From: Arenicella sp.
Lineage (GTDB): Bacteria; Pseudomonadota; Gammaproteobacteria; Arenicellales; Arenicellaceae
Length of the DNA stretch: 11,396 nucleotides
Direction: 5' to 3'
Assembly (NCBI GenBank): GCA_023299895.1
Contig: JALZWI010000075.1
Span: 1 to 11,396, forward strand
The number at the start of each line of letters is the position of its first letter. Positions within the stretch are counted from its first letter, which is position 1. The notes below the pieces were generated by a model, which ran no database searches, had not been told where the DNA came from, and worked only from the letters and a program-made list of their open reading frames with translations. The position numbers were made by a program, and so were the translations under genes. Below, one piece after another: positions 1 to 6,328 of this stretch.

Positions 1-311
1 GCTAAATCGATGGCTATAATCTTACTAATACTAGGTGTTGCAAAGGCTATTCTTTGTTCGGCATCAGAGGGATTAAAGTAGCGGCCACTAAACAAAGCTT
101 CACCGGTAAACATTCTTTTTACGGCCTTAAAAAAACGGCCAATAGCACCAAATTTTGCTTGAGACCCATCTCCTAGTACGGTGGTCACTTGAATTTTTTC
201 ATCCATATACATCATGGCACCTTGCTCACCGACTACGGCTTTTTGGGGTGGCAAGGTAACTTCAACAAACTGTAAGTCACTGCCTTCGATATTGTATTTG
301 ATGTCTGACAT
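1..311 (-). CDS. AIM24 / TIGR00266-family protein, N-terminal part (runs off left edge)
   Basis: An open frame starts at ATG 311-309 and reads without a stop to base 1, giving 103 complete codons; the C-terminal half lies outside the window. The protein begins MSDIKYNIEG and shows the family pattern: a VEVTLPPQ strand at about 17-23, the hallmark GAMMYMD at 31-37, the KRMFTGEALF block at 65-74, and AFATPSISKIIAIDL at the cut edge. These match the AIM24 (formerly DUF124) beta-sandwich family. Bacterial members are about 220-260 residues long and lack a firmly established function; the name comes from a yeast mitochondrial protein. There is no signal peptide. An AGGGA ribosome-binding site (321-317) lies five bases before the ATG and supports this start. 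Family assignment is from recognisable motifs; biological role unknown. Confidence 0.85.
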   Translation of the reverse strand, partial: MSDIKYNIEGSDLQFVEVTLPPQKAVVGEQGAMMYMDEKIQVTTVLGDGSQAKFGAIGRFFKAVKRMFTGEALFSGRYFNPSDAEQRIAFATPSISKIIAIDL

Positions 312-419
312 AATAATCCCTGTTAATGTGCCCACTGAGTGCGGTTGTATGAATCAAGCGAAAATCAAGCTTATATATTTTAAGTCTAGATGTCTAGATG
401 AATTAATAACGAGAAAAGT

Positions 420-826
420 TTAGTCTCTAGTAAACACTGGAAAGTCGATGCCACCTGTTCTCATTGCCATGGAGGTAATATTAATAATACGCCCCAATCA
501 TTAGCGCGCATACCCGCGAGACATTCTCGACTTAGATAGAAACATCCATCTAAATTAACATTCATAATTTGTCACCATTCTTCAGTTGATGTTTCAACTA
601 CTTTATTTGTGCTAATTAGTCCTGCTATTGATAAGAATGTAGACCTCGCCATGCTCGGCTCGTAGGCTTTTAAAAAAATCGCTGTTTTTTAATATGTCGC
701 TTCTACCTAAGCCGGTGCTAATAGCAATAGGTGCCCGTTCTTCGCTCAATTATTCGAAAAGTTTGGTATTTAAATCAACCATAACTACCGTCAATCCTTG
801 CTGGATTAACTGTCGGGTTATGGCTT
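420..826 (-). pseudogene. Decayed short-chain dehydrogenase/reductase (SDR) remnant
   Basis: Read on the minus strand, three frame-shifted pieces line up in order with one SDR protein. Piece 1 (about 824-627) gives AITRQLIQQG, then the beta-2 strand LTVVMVDLN, an in-frame TAA, and EHGEVYILIN, the usual (I)LVNNAG strand. After a shift near 626, piece 2 gives AGLI, then VVETSTEEW, an in-frame TGA, and QIMNVNLDGCFYLSRECL, the classic M-VNL-G-F--S helix. After a second shift near 480-490, piece 3 gives ITSMAMRTGGIDFPVFTRD and a stop at 422-420. The nucleotide-binding TGxxxGIG motif at the N-terminus and everything from the YxxxK catalytic pair onward are missing. With two internal stops, at least two frameshifts and both ends lost, this cannot be functional. 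Subfamily is uncertain; the MAMRTGG segment resembles acetoin/3-oxoacyl-reductase-like SDRs. Confidence 0.8.
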
Positions 827-842
827 AGCTTAGAATGCTAAT

Positions 843-869
843 TTATCCTTATCCTTATCCTTATCCTTA
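843..869. repeat. Hexanucleotide tandem repeat (TTATCC) x 4.5
   Basis: Four exact head-to-tail copies of TTATCC (843-866) are followed by a partial copy TTA (867-869). It lies about 17 bp beyond the point where the SDR remnant becomes unrecognisable. It could be a slippage product or the scar of the rearrangement that removed the SDR N-terminus; the sequence does not distinguish these. Confidence 0.9.
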
Positions 870-895
870 AGATTTGTCATGCTTGATGATCTCTA

Positions 896-930
896 CAAAC
901 TTACTTACATAACTAAAGTAAGTAAGTTTG
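896..930. repeat. Perfect 13-bp inverted repeat
   Basis: CAAACTTACTTAC (896-908) and its exact complement GTAAGTAAGTTTG (918-930) flank a 9-base loop. The stem is AT-rich and has no T-tract on either strand, so it is not a textbook intrinsic terminator. It lies 68 bp past the stop of the minus-strand DUF6152-like gene, so it could still act as an mRNA 3' stem for that gene. Otherwise it may be a protein-binding palindrome or a small mobile-repeat remnant. Confidence 0.7.
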
Positions 931-997
931 CAGAAAATCAGTGTCTCACAAAGCGAAGAAAAATGAACAATGCTCCCGCTTTATATATCAGCAGGTA

Positions 998-1432
998 TTA
1001 CCCACCCATGCCGCCGCCCATGCCATTGGTGCCGCCGCCTGAACCTTGACGAATTTCGTCTCGTATTTCGGTTTCACCTTCAGCCGTAACAATTGAACCT
1101 AAAGCCATTTCAGGAGTACCAGCTCTGGCTTTCCAACCTAGGATAGATATTTCTTCACCAATTTCAGCTATTGCATCAGGTTCAGGAAAATCAAAAGTTC
1201 TCCAACGACTCGGATTCATGGTCTCTATTGTCCATTCTACGATGTTGCCATCTTCATCTTCAGATGCAACAGTATATATAATATGAGGGGCTCTCATAGT
1301 TAACTTGGTAAGCACTCCTTTTAGCTCTGTTTTGTTTTCTAGCTCATAGATTGCGAATGAATGATGGGCATGGCCAACAGTCGATAATATAACGGAAAAA
1401 GTAATACAGCTCATAAGAAAAAGTTTTTTCAT
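998..1432 (-). CDS. Exported DUF6152-like protein
   Basis: The protein is 144 residues from ATG 1432-1430. An upstream in-frame TTG at 1444 would add four residues. The ATG is preferred because GGAG (1442-1439) sits six bases upstream and the protein then begins with a standard signal peptide: MKK, a hydrophobic stretch to about residue 20, and likely cleavage after GHA (residue 22). The mature form starts HHSFAIYE. This AHHSF start, followed by a small beta-rich domain (LKGVLTKL, PHIIYTV, VEWTIET, EISILGWKARAG), is the pattern of the DUF6152 family of small periplasmic proteins, whose function is unknown. The C-terminus is a low-complexity Gly/Met tail (residues about 130-144). It is the only complete gene on its side of dusC, with a 238-bp gap, so it probably has its own promoter. 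Family assignment is by motif recall; function not inferred. Confidence 0.8.
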   Translation of the reverse strand: MKKLFLMSCITFSVILSTVGHAHHSFAIYELENKTELKGVLTKLTMRAPHIIYTVASEDEDGNIVEWTIETMNPSRWRTFDFPEPDAIAEIGEEISILGWKARAGTPEMALGSIVTAEGETEIRDEIRQGSGGGTNGMGGGMGG

Positions 1433-1512
1433 CTCATACTCCAATAATAATATGAATGGTTAATAATCGTTATTGTTACGTTCGCAAGTTGATAACCCTG
1501 CGCATTAAATAA

Positions 1513-1657
1513 AATTTCAAACTCCAATATACTAGTCAGATGCACTATAAACCCGCACAATTCGATGCAATGAGACCTGACAAGCGTTGATCAACATGCG
1601 AGACCAATAGAATTTAAGAATTTCAGACTCTGATTATACTATAAGTCTGCACAATTC
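1513..1657. repeat. Two imperfect direct repeats in the DUF6152-dusC spacer
   Basis: A segment starting AATTTCAAACTCCAATATAC (1513-1532) and ending in GCACAATTC (1555-1563) recurs as AATTTCAGACTCTGATTATA (1619-1638) through GCACAATTC (1649-1657). The best-matched core is ACTATAA-nnnn-GCACAATTC, at 1544-1563 and 1638-1657. The first copy carries about 12 extra bases in its middle. The second copy also contains a 6-bp inverted pair, CAGACT (1624-1629) and AGTCTG (1644-1649). Between the copies is a 10-bp palindrome GTTGATCAAC (1586-1595). This spacer holds no convincing gene; purpose unknown. Confidence 0.6.
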
Positions 1658-1670
1658 CTTCCAAAAATAT

Positions 1671-2615
1671 CTACTCTTGTTGATGGTTTCTAATAGCCGT
1701 GAAAACATCTTGCGCATCTTTTAAGCGTTTTATTTGTTGGAATAAAACGCCAGCACTCGGGTACTGACGCTGCAAAAATGCTAACCATTGCTTACAGCGG
1801 TTACTGACAAATAGTTCGTGCTTAGCCTCTGACTGATATAAGTAACTAAGTAGCATTTCTAATACGTCTGCCCAGCTCATCAGTTGATAATCATCACCAG
1901 CTTGAAGACTTAACGCTAAATCAGGGCAACTAAGAGCGCCACGGCCTAACATTATGTCATTACAACCGCTTTCATTGATTGCTTGTGCGGCGTTGTCAGC
2001 ATTCCAAATTTCGCCATTAATAATAACGGGGATACTGATGATATCTGTAACTCGCTTAACCACCGACCAATACGCTGGTGGTTTGTAGCGATCATCGCGT
2101 GTACGTGCATGAATACACAATTCATTTGCACCTGCATTTTGTATTCGGGTAGATATTTCTTCTACATAATCGTGATTGTTAAAGCCTAAACGAATTTTTG
2201 CGGTGACAGGTATTTTCGGGTCTACCGCATCACGTACCGCTGCAACGATATCGCCTACTCGCTGTGGCTCTTTTAACAATACTGAACCCCCATCACTTTT
2301 ATTTACTGTTTTTGAGGGACAGCCAAAATTAAGATCAATCCCTGGCGGTTCAAGCACTTGTGCTAAGGCCGCATTTATCGCCATTGACTCTCGATTCCCA
2401 CCCAGTAATTGCAGGTAGACGGGCACACCCGATGGTGTTGTGCCACCGTGTTCTAACTCTGGTGAAAAACGTAAAAAAACTTTCTCTGGGATACGCTGTT
2501 GATTAACAACACGTACAAACTCAGTAACACAACGATCGTAACCACCGATGCGGGTTAACACATCGCGTATGCCATAATCAACTACGCCCTCCATTGGGGC
2601 TAAGATTGTTCGCAT
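1671..2615 (-). CDS. dusC: tRNA-dihydrouridine(16) synthase DusC
   Basis: This is a flavin (FMN) enzyme that reduces a uridine in the tRNA D-loop (U16 for the DusC subgroup) to dihydrouridine using NADPH; it acts in the cytoplasm. The 314-residue length fits DusC (about 310-315). The N-terminal TIM barrel opens with ILAPMEGVVD (residues 4-13). The substrate-side motif TEFVRVV is at 31-37. The active-site block DLNFGCPSKTVN at 94-105 carries the catalytic cysteine at 99. The FMN/phosphate motifs INGEIW and LGRGAL follow, then the helical tRNA-binding domain (about 245-314). PMEGVxD plus CPSKTVN is the DusC rather than the DusA/DusB signature. It is a single gene with no obvious Shine-Dalgarno before ATG 2615-2613; an extended -10 element lies about 45 bp upstream. 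It diverges from the toxin-antitoxin operon. Confidence 0.95.
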   Translation of the reverse strand: MRTILAPMEGVVDYGIRDVLTRIGGYDRCVTEFVRVVNQQRIPEKVFLRFSPELEHGGTTPSGVPVYLQLLGGNRESMAINAALAQVLEPPGIDLNFGCPSKTVNKSDGGSVLLKEPQRVGDIVAAVRDAVDPKIPVTAKIRLGFNNHDYVEEISTRIQNAGANELCIHARTRDDRYKPPAYWSVVKRVTDIISIPVIINGEIWNADNAAQAINESGCNDIMLGRGALSCPDLALSLQAGDDYQLMSWADVLEMLLSYLYQSEAKHELFVSNRCKQWLAFLQRQYPSAGVLFQQIKRLKDAQDVFTAIRNHQQE

Positions 2616-2658
2616 TATCGTTTTAGTTTGGGTGGCAAAATAGTCTCAATAAACGGGC

Positions 2659-2667
2659 ATTGTAGCA
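2659..2667 (-). promoter_or_regulatory. Extended -10 promoter element for dusC
   Basis: On the minus strand the bases read TGCTACAAT, matching an extended -10 (TGnTATAAT) at eight of the nine positions if n is free. No good -35 box is seen 16-18 bp upstream, which is common for extended -10 promoters. It would give a leader of about 35-40 bases before the dusC ATG. Confidence 0.4.
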
Positions 2668-2701
2668 GCAAACATTGCAAACAAAGATAAATCAAAAATT
2701 A

Positions 2702-2744
2702 ACGCACATGCATTAATTTAATACAATTTGACGCATATGCAATA
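2702..2744. repeat. Duplicated 14-bp operator-like element
   Basis: ACGCACATGCATTA (2702-2715) and ACGCATATGCAATA (2731-2744) match at 12 of 14 positions, with starts 29 bp apart, so they lie on roughly the same face of the helix. Each has a palindromic core (ATGCAT; GCATATGC at 2733-2740). The second copy fills most of the spacer between the -35 and -10 boxes of the antitoxin promoter. This is the expected position for an autoregulatory site of an HTH antitoxin; that role is inferred. Confidence 0.5.
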
Positions 2745-2756
2745 TCGGTCTATATT
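2728..2756 (+). promoter_or_regulatory. Sigma70-type promoter of the antitoxin-toxin-roxA operon
   Basis: TTGACG (2728-2733) and TATATT (2751-2756) are each a 5/6 match to the sigma70 consensus and are separated by exactly 17 bp. Transcription would begin near 2763, giving a leader of about 26 bases before the ATG at 2789. No other promoter of this quality was noticed before roxA. Confidence 0.7.
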
Positions 2757-2788
2757 AGTTCCATAGCAACACATTGAGATTACTATCT

Positions 2789-3163
2789 ATGTTACATACA
2801 GTCGCAGAAATAGATCAACCAAACCCAAACATGGTGGTATTAAAAGCATTCAACAATGCCTGTAAAGAACTGGGCGTGTCTCGTGATGAAGCCAGTTTAA
2901 TTGTTGGCGTTGATAAAGCAACCTTAAGCCGCAACAAGACTAAAGGCTTTGACCCAAGCTCTAAAACGGGTGAATTGTGCTTACAATTTGTACGTGCCTA
3001 TCGTTCATTATTTGCAATTGCCGGCGGTGACAAAAGGTTTATGCAGCATTGGTTAGGCACCCACAATACTGCATTGTCTGAACAACCGCTTAAGTTGATG
3101 TTCTCTATTGTCGGATTGATTCAAGTTAATGAATATCTTGATGCACTTAGAGGCAAGGTCTGA
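2789..3163 (+). CDS. Xre/MbcA/ParS-type antitoxin (DUF2384)
   Basis: The protein is 124 residues and is the antitoxin half of a RES-Xre toxin-antitoxin module. The N-terminal part (about 18-60) is an Xre-like helix-turn-helix region containing ACKELGVSRDEASLIVGVDK and ATLSRNK. The C-terminal part (about 66-122) is the DUF2384 toxin-binding domain, with YRSLFAIAGGDKRFMQHWL, ALSEQPLKLM and the final VNEYLDALRGKV. In characterised members this domain blocks the RES toxin and the complex represses its own promoter. The ATG at 2789 is chosen over an in-frame TTG at 2774 because it gives a normal protein start and sits at a sensible distance from the promoter. The only Shine-Dalgarno candidate is a weak GAG about ten bases upstream. 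The toxin gene follows after 7 bp. Confidence 0.9.
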   Translation: MLHTVAEIDQPNPNMVVLKAFNNACKELGVSRDEASLIVGVDKATLSRNKTKGFDPSSKTGELCLQFVRAYRSLFAIAGGDKRFMQHWLGTHNTALSEQPLKLMFSIVGLIQVNEYLDALRGKV

Positions 3164-3170
3164 TAGATAA

Positions 3171-3944
3171 ATGTTGGATGCCAAGCTTTTTAATAGCCAA
3201 ACCAGACTTTGCTCATACGCTTCTAAAGTTTGGCGCATGGTCGAAAATCAAGAAACGACTGCGACATTAAATATAGTTGACAGCATGGAAGAACAAAACT
3301 TGCTCGAAGAATTATTAGACAACATAAAACCGCCCTACCGCGCCGGCACTGAAGGCATGCATTATTTACTTAAAACCGCTTTTCGCTACCCTCCTTTAAA
3401 GCATGGCTCACGCTTTGGTGATCGCACTATGCCGAGTTTCTTTTATGCTAGCGAGACTGTGCAAACTGTTTTGGCCGAGACAGCTTATTATCGCTTTATT
3501 TTATTAACGGACATGCAAGAGCCCTATCAACAGTCAATTGATTCAGAGCATTCAGCGTTTACTGTTTCAGTAAAAACTAATAAGTGTTTAAATTTGTGTG
3601 CAAAAAAATTTACGGTGGCGCAAACGCAATTACAAGATAGCCAACAGTACGGTTATTGTCATTCTGTTGGCCATTGGGCGACGACACAAAAAGCGGCGCA
3701 AGTAATTCGCTTCTACTCTGCGCGTCAGTCTCAATATATGGCTCCTCGTCAGTCTGAGCGCATCAATGTTGCTATCGCAGAGCCTAAAGCAATTATTTCC
3801 AAAGCACCTAATTCTTTACAATCTTGGTTATGCCGAACTTCTACAAATAAAATAAGCTTTAGTAGTCGTGAAACTAAACTCCCAATTTCCTTTGCTATTC
3901 AAGATTTCATGCTTGATGGTAAATTACCTAGACCTACAGCCTGA
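3171..3944 (+). CDS. RES-domain toxin, predicted NAD+ phosphorylase
   Basis: The protein is 257 residues, the long form of the RES family. Studied members degrade cellular NAD+ (phosphorolysis or hydrolysis) and are held inactive by a DUF2384 antitoxin, here encoded 7 bp upstream. Family landmarks appear in order: VWRMVENQ (20-27), LNIVDSMEEQNLLEELL (about 33-49), KPPYRAG, the FRYPPLKHGSRFG block (71-83) with conserved arginines at 72 and 81, FFYASETVQTVLAETAYYRF (90-109) with the conserved glutamate at 103, and VIRFYSAR (178-185) with the conserved serine at 183. The Arg/Glu/Ser set that names the family is therefore present and the toxin is probably active. The gene ends 5 bp before roxA, unusually close to a housekeeping gene. 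An AGAGGCAAGG stretch just upstream may serve as its ribosome-binding site. Confidence 0.9.
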   Translation: MLDAKLFNSQTRLCSYASKVWRMVENQETTATLNIVDSMEEQNLLEELLDNIKPPYRAGTEGMHYLLKTAFRYPPLKHGSRFGDRTMPSFFYASETVQTVLAETAYYRFILLTDMQEPYQQSIDSEHSAFTVSVKTNKCLNLCAKKFTVAQTQLQDSQQYGYCHSVGHWATTQKAAQVIRFYSARQSQYMAPRQSERINVAIAEPKAIISKAPNSLQSWLCRTSTNKISFSSRETKLPISFAIQDFMLDGKLPRPTA

Positions 3945-3949
3945 GTCTC

Positions 3950-5083
3950 ATGCCAATATTTAATCACCTAAGCCAAGACGATTTCATTAACGACTATTGG
4001 CAAAAAAAGTCGCTTGTATTTACTCAACCATTCTCGAATCTAAATAGTATTGTTGATGGTAACGAATTGGCTGGACTCGCCTGCGATCACGCTGTCGAAG
4101 CACGCATAATCAGTGGACATGATTTAAACAGTCCCTGGACATGCCAGCATGGGCCATTTAATGAAAAAACATTTGCGGCGCTTGGTGATCGCGACTGGAC
4201 GCTTTTAATTCAGGGCATCGACCAATGGGATGATCAAATAAGCGCTATTCTAAATAACTTTGATTTTTTACCAACATGGCGATTAGAAGACATCATGGCA
4301 AGTTATGCGCCAATAGGCGGCAGTGTCGGCCCGCACTTTGACTACTATGATGTTTTTTTAATTCAAATTACTGGCAGTCGTGAATGGCAAATTGGACAAC
4401 AATGCGACGACGCAACAGACCTGCAAGATAACGACGAAGTAAAACTAATCAGTCAATTTGATTGCCAATCAACACACACACTAAATGCCGGTGACATGAT
4501 CTACATACCCGCAGGCATTGCTCATTGGGGGAAATCATTAAGTGATGACTGCATCACTTTTTCAGTTGGTTTTCGTGCGCCGTCTGACAAAGAAATTATT
4601 GTTGAAGCATTAGAAGACCTAATTGAACACTTTGAATCCTCTGATGATGAAGACAAGCGCTACCAAGATACTCCCGAAAGTATTGACGGACATACGAATA
4701 AGATCAATCACTCTTGCCAAAAACAGTTAGCTTCGGCGCTAAAAAAATTAACCCCTGAATTACTCAATGACTCAATTAATAAAGCCTTTGGAAAATTAGT
4801 GACCGATCCACGACACAACCCATTTGATGATGAGGCAGAAAAGATTTGGACCAAGACTGAACTAGTTAATGCATTTAATAATGAAACCAGCTTGCCAATT
4901 AGGCATTCGAGTAATAGTCGTTTTGCATTTTCTGATACACAGTTATTTGTTAACGGCGAGGCATTCACTATCGATGAAAAGTTTTCGCAAGCTGTTTGCG
5001 ACCAACAAATACTCAAACCGTCATCCCAGCAACAAATCGAGATTCTATTATCACTACTCAATCAGCACTACATTAGCCTATAA
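3950..5083 (+). CDS. roxA: 50S ribosomal protein L16 arginine hydroxylase (RoxA/YcfD)
   Basis: This is a JmjC/cupin-fold Fe(II)- and 2-oxoglutarate-dependent oxygenase. E. coli YcfD hydroxylates an arginine of ribosomal protein L16. The 377 residues compare with about 373 in E. coli. Recognisable blocks are DYWQKKSLV (15-23), WTLLIQGIDQW (83-93), LPTWRLEDIMASY (107-119), and GGSVGPHFDYYDVFLIQ (123-139) with the iron ligands His129 and Asp131. GDMIYIPAGIAHWG (181-194) has the third ligand His192, and FSVGFRAPS marks the end of the cupin. The winged-helix dimerisation region follows to the C-terminus. All three metal ligands are intact. The start codon lies 5 bp after the toxin stop with only a weak GAG upstream, so translation may be coupled to the RES gene. 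Confidence 0.93.
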   Translation: MPIFNHLSQDDFINDYWQKKSLVFTQPFSNLNSIVDGNELAGLACDHAVEARIISGHDLNSPWTCQHGPFNEKTFAALGDRDWTLLIQGIDQWDDQISAILNNFDFLPTWRLEDIMASYAPIGGSVGPHFDYYDVFLIQITGSREWQIGQQCDDATDLQDNDEVKLISQFDCQSTHTLNAGDMIYIPAGIAHWGKSLSDDCITFSVGFRAPSDKEIIVEALEDLIEHFESSDDEDKRYQDTPESIDGHTNKINHSCQKQLASALKKLTPELLNDSINKAFGKLVTDPRHNPFDDEAEKIWTKTELVNAFNNETSLPIRHSSNSRFAFSDTQLFVNGEAFTIDEKFSQAVCDQQILKPSSQQQIEILLSLLNQHYISL

Positions 5084-5091
5084 AAATAAAT

Positions 5092-5757
5092 ATGAAACTA
5101 ACCGACGCAATAAAACAAAGACGTTCAATTCGCAGCTATCTAAGCACACCTGTTAAACAACAACTCATTAAAAGTATTTTCGAGCAAGCTCAGGACGCAC
5201 CTTCGAACTGTAATACCCAACCTTGGCATGTCAGTGTTGTTTCCGGTAACGTTCGAGAAAAAATTGCTAAACACATGATCACTGAAATCATGTCAGGTAA
5301 AAAACCCAGCAACATATTCAGACCCGGCGACAAAGACTTGCTCGATGAATTCCGACAACGTCAAATTGATTGCGCTATCGCACTGTATGACTCAGTCGGG
5401 ATTAAATTCGAAGAAAAAGACAAACGCCAACAGCTAATGTTACGTAATTGGGAATTCTTCGGCGCACCGCATGGTGCATTTTTTTCCATGCCAAAAGAGA
5501 TGGGTGAAGTTAACGCTGTCGATGTCGGCATTTATCTACAAACAGTCATGCTGCTAATGACCGCCAATGGCATTGCTTGTTGCCCACAAGGCGCATTAGC
5601 CGCCTACCCTGACGCAGCCTACAAATTGGCTGGAGTACCCGAGGATCATGGTATTTTATTTGGCCTATCTTTTGGTTTTGCAGATGCAGATGACCCGATC
5701 AATAACTATGATGTCGGTCGGACTGATTTAGGAGATTCGGTTCAGTTTTACGAATAA
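5092..5757 (+). CDS. Nitroreductase-family FMN oxidoreductase
   Basis: The protein is 221 residues, a normal length for the nitroreductase superfamily of FMN-dependent, NAD(P)H-using cytoplasmic reductases. Evidence is the N-terminal FMN-phosphate motif RRSIRSY (10-16), the APSNCNTQPWHV motif (36-47), the dimer/flavin helix AVDVGIYLQTVMLLMTANGI (142-161) followed by CCPQGALAAYP, and the closing LSFGFADADDPINNYD segment. Physiological substrates in this family vary widely (nitroaromatics, quinones, enones) and cannot be told from sequence. It begins 8 bp after the roxA stop with no clear Shine-Dalgarno and is probably the last gene of the operon. No strong terminator follows: only a weak imperfect stem around 5774-5805 was seen. 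Confidence 0.9.
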   Translation: MKLTDAIKQRRSIRSYLSTPVKQQLIKSIFEQAQDAPSNCNTQPWHVSVVSGNVREKIAKHMITEIMSGKKPSNIFRPGDKDLLDEFRQRQIDCAIALYDSVGIKFEEKDKRQQLMLRNWEFFGAPHGAFFSMPKEMGEVNAVDVGIYLQTVMLLMTANGIACCPQGALAAYPDAAYKLAGVPEDHGILFGLSFGFADADDPINNYDVGRTDLGDSVQFYE

Positions 5758-6328
5758 GCTTTTATTCTTCTAAAAAGCACATGAAGTGTACCTTTATTAG
5801 TTCACTCTACGTCTCCGAAAAATTTTGAAGCCTTATTAAGGATTACAGGTTAGTAGAAGTCGCCCTAGAGATCTGCAATCAAATAGAACTTACTGACTTA
5901 GTTTGAATTCTTTAATTTTTTAAGTGTCGTGTCATGGTCAATTTAAGATAAAAATCTTTTGCGCTCGATCTATATATATAGATATAAACGATCAATTTAA
6001 TTGTTAATAACGATTTAAACTATCAAAAAAATAGTTTTAGAATAAATATTCATTGTAAGAAATTGTCAAAAAAACTAATAATTATTTTTGATGCTTGATT
6101 ACGATGTTACTTCTCAGCATGTGGTTACTTTATGCCTAGCATCAACCTATTCTGTTGATAGTCGTAGAATAATCACACAATTAGAAGCCTATCGGCGTCA
6201 TTAGCAATGACCTCGAATAAAAATTTTATTAAAAGTAGCCTCTATTGTAATGAACTAGATGCAGAAATAAATCTAGTTATTCAGCAGTCTATTTAATTTC
6301 TAAATCACTAATTTACAGGAAAATAATT
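5758..6328. other. AT-rich intergenic region upstream of the catalase-peroxidase
   Basis: This 571-bp stretch has no recognisable gene. It holds a weak imperfect stem around 5774-5805 after the nitroreductase gene, a very AT-rich block (about 5890-6090) containing the 16-bp perfect palindrome ATCTATATATATAGAT (5968-5983), and a 37-codon open frame at 6091-6204 that resembles nothing known to me. A hairpin at 6253-6278 lies before the next gene. No clear sigma70 promoter or OxyR-type site could be identified. Confidence 0.6.
6253..6278 (+). promoter_or_regulatory. 8-bp inverted repeat upstream of the catalase-peroxidase gene
   Basis: AACTAGAT (6253-6260) and ATCTAGTT (6271-6278) form a perfect inverted repeat around a 10-base loop, ending 50 bp before the ATG at 6329. 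It could be an operator or a 5'-leader stem-loop. No regulator can be assigned. Confidence 0.4.

Noticed and set aside
214..423. Plus-strand 69-residue open frame at the left edge
   Set aside because: It is antisense to the AIM24-family gene, which has clear family motifs and a ribosome-binding site; the plus-strand product resembles nothing.
843..930. CRISPR-like repeat array
   Set aside because: The hexamers are directly adjacent without spacers and no cas gene is near; this is a simple tandem repeat.
6088..6145. Inverted repeat TTGATGCT / AGCATCAA
   Set aside because: Only 8 bp with a 42-base gap in AT-rich DNA; readily explained by chance.
6091..6204. 37-codon plus-strand open frame in the spacer before the catalase-peroxidase gene
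   Set aside because: It has no ribosome-binding site, no recognisable family and no continuation; such a length is expected by chance.
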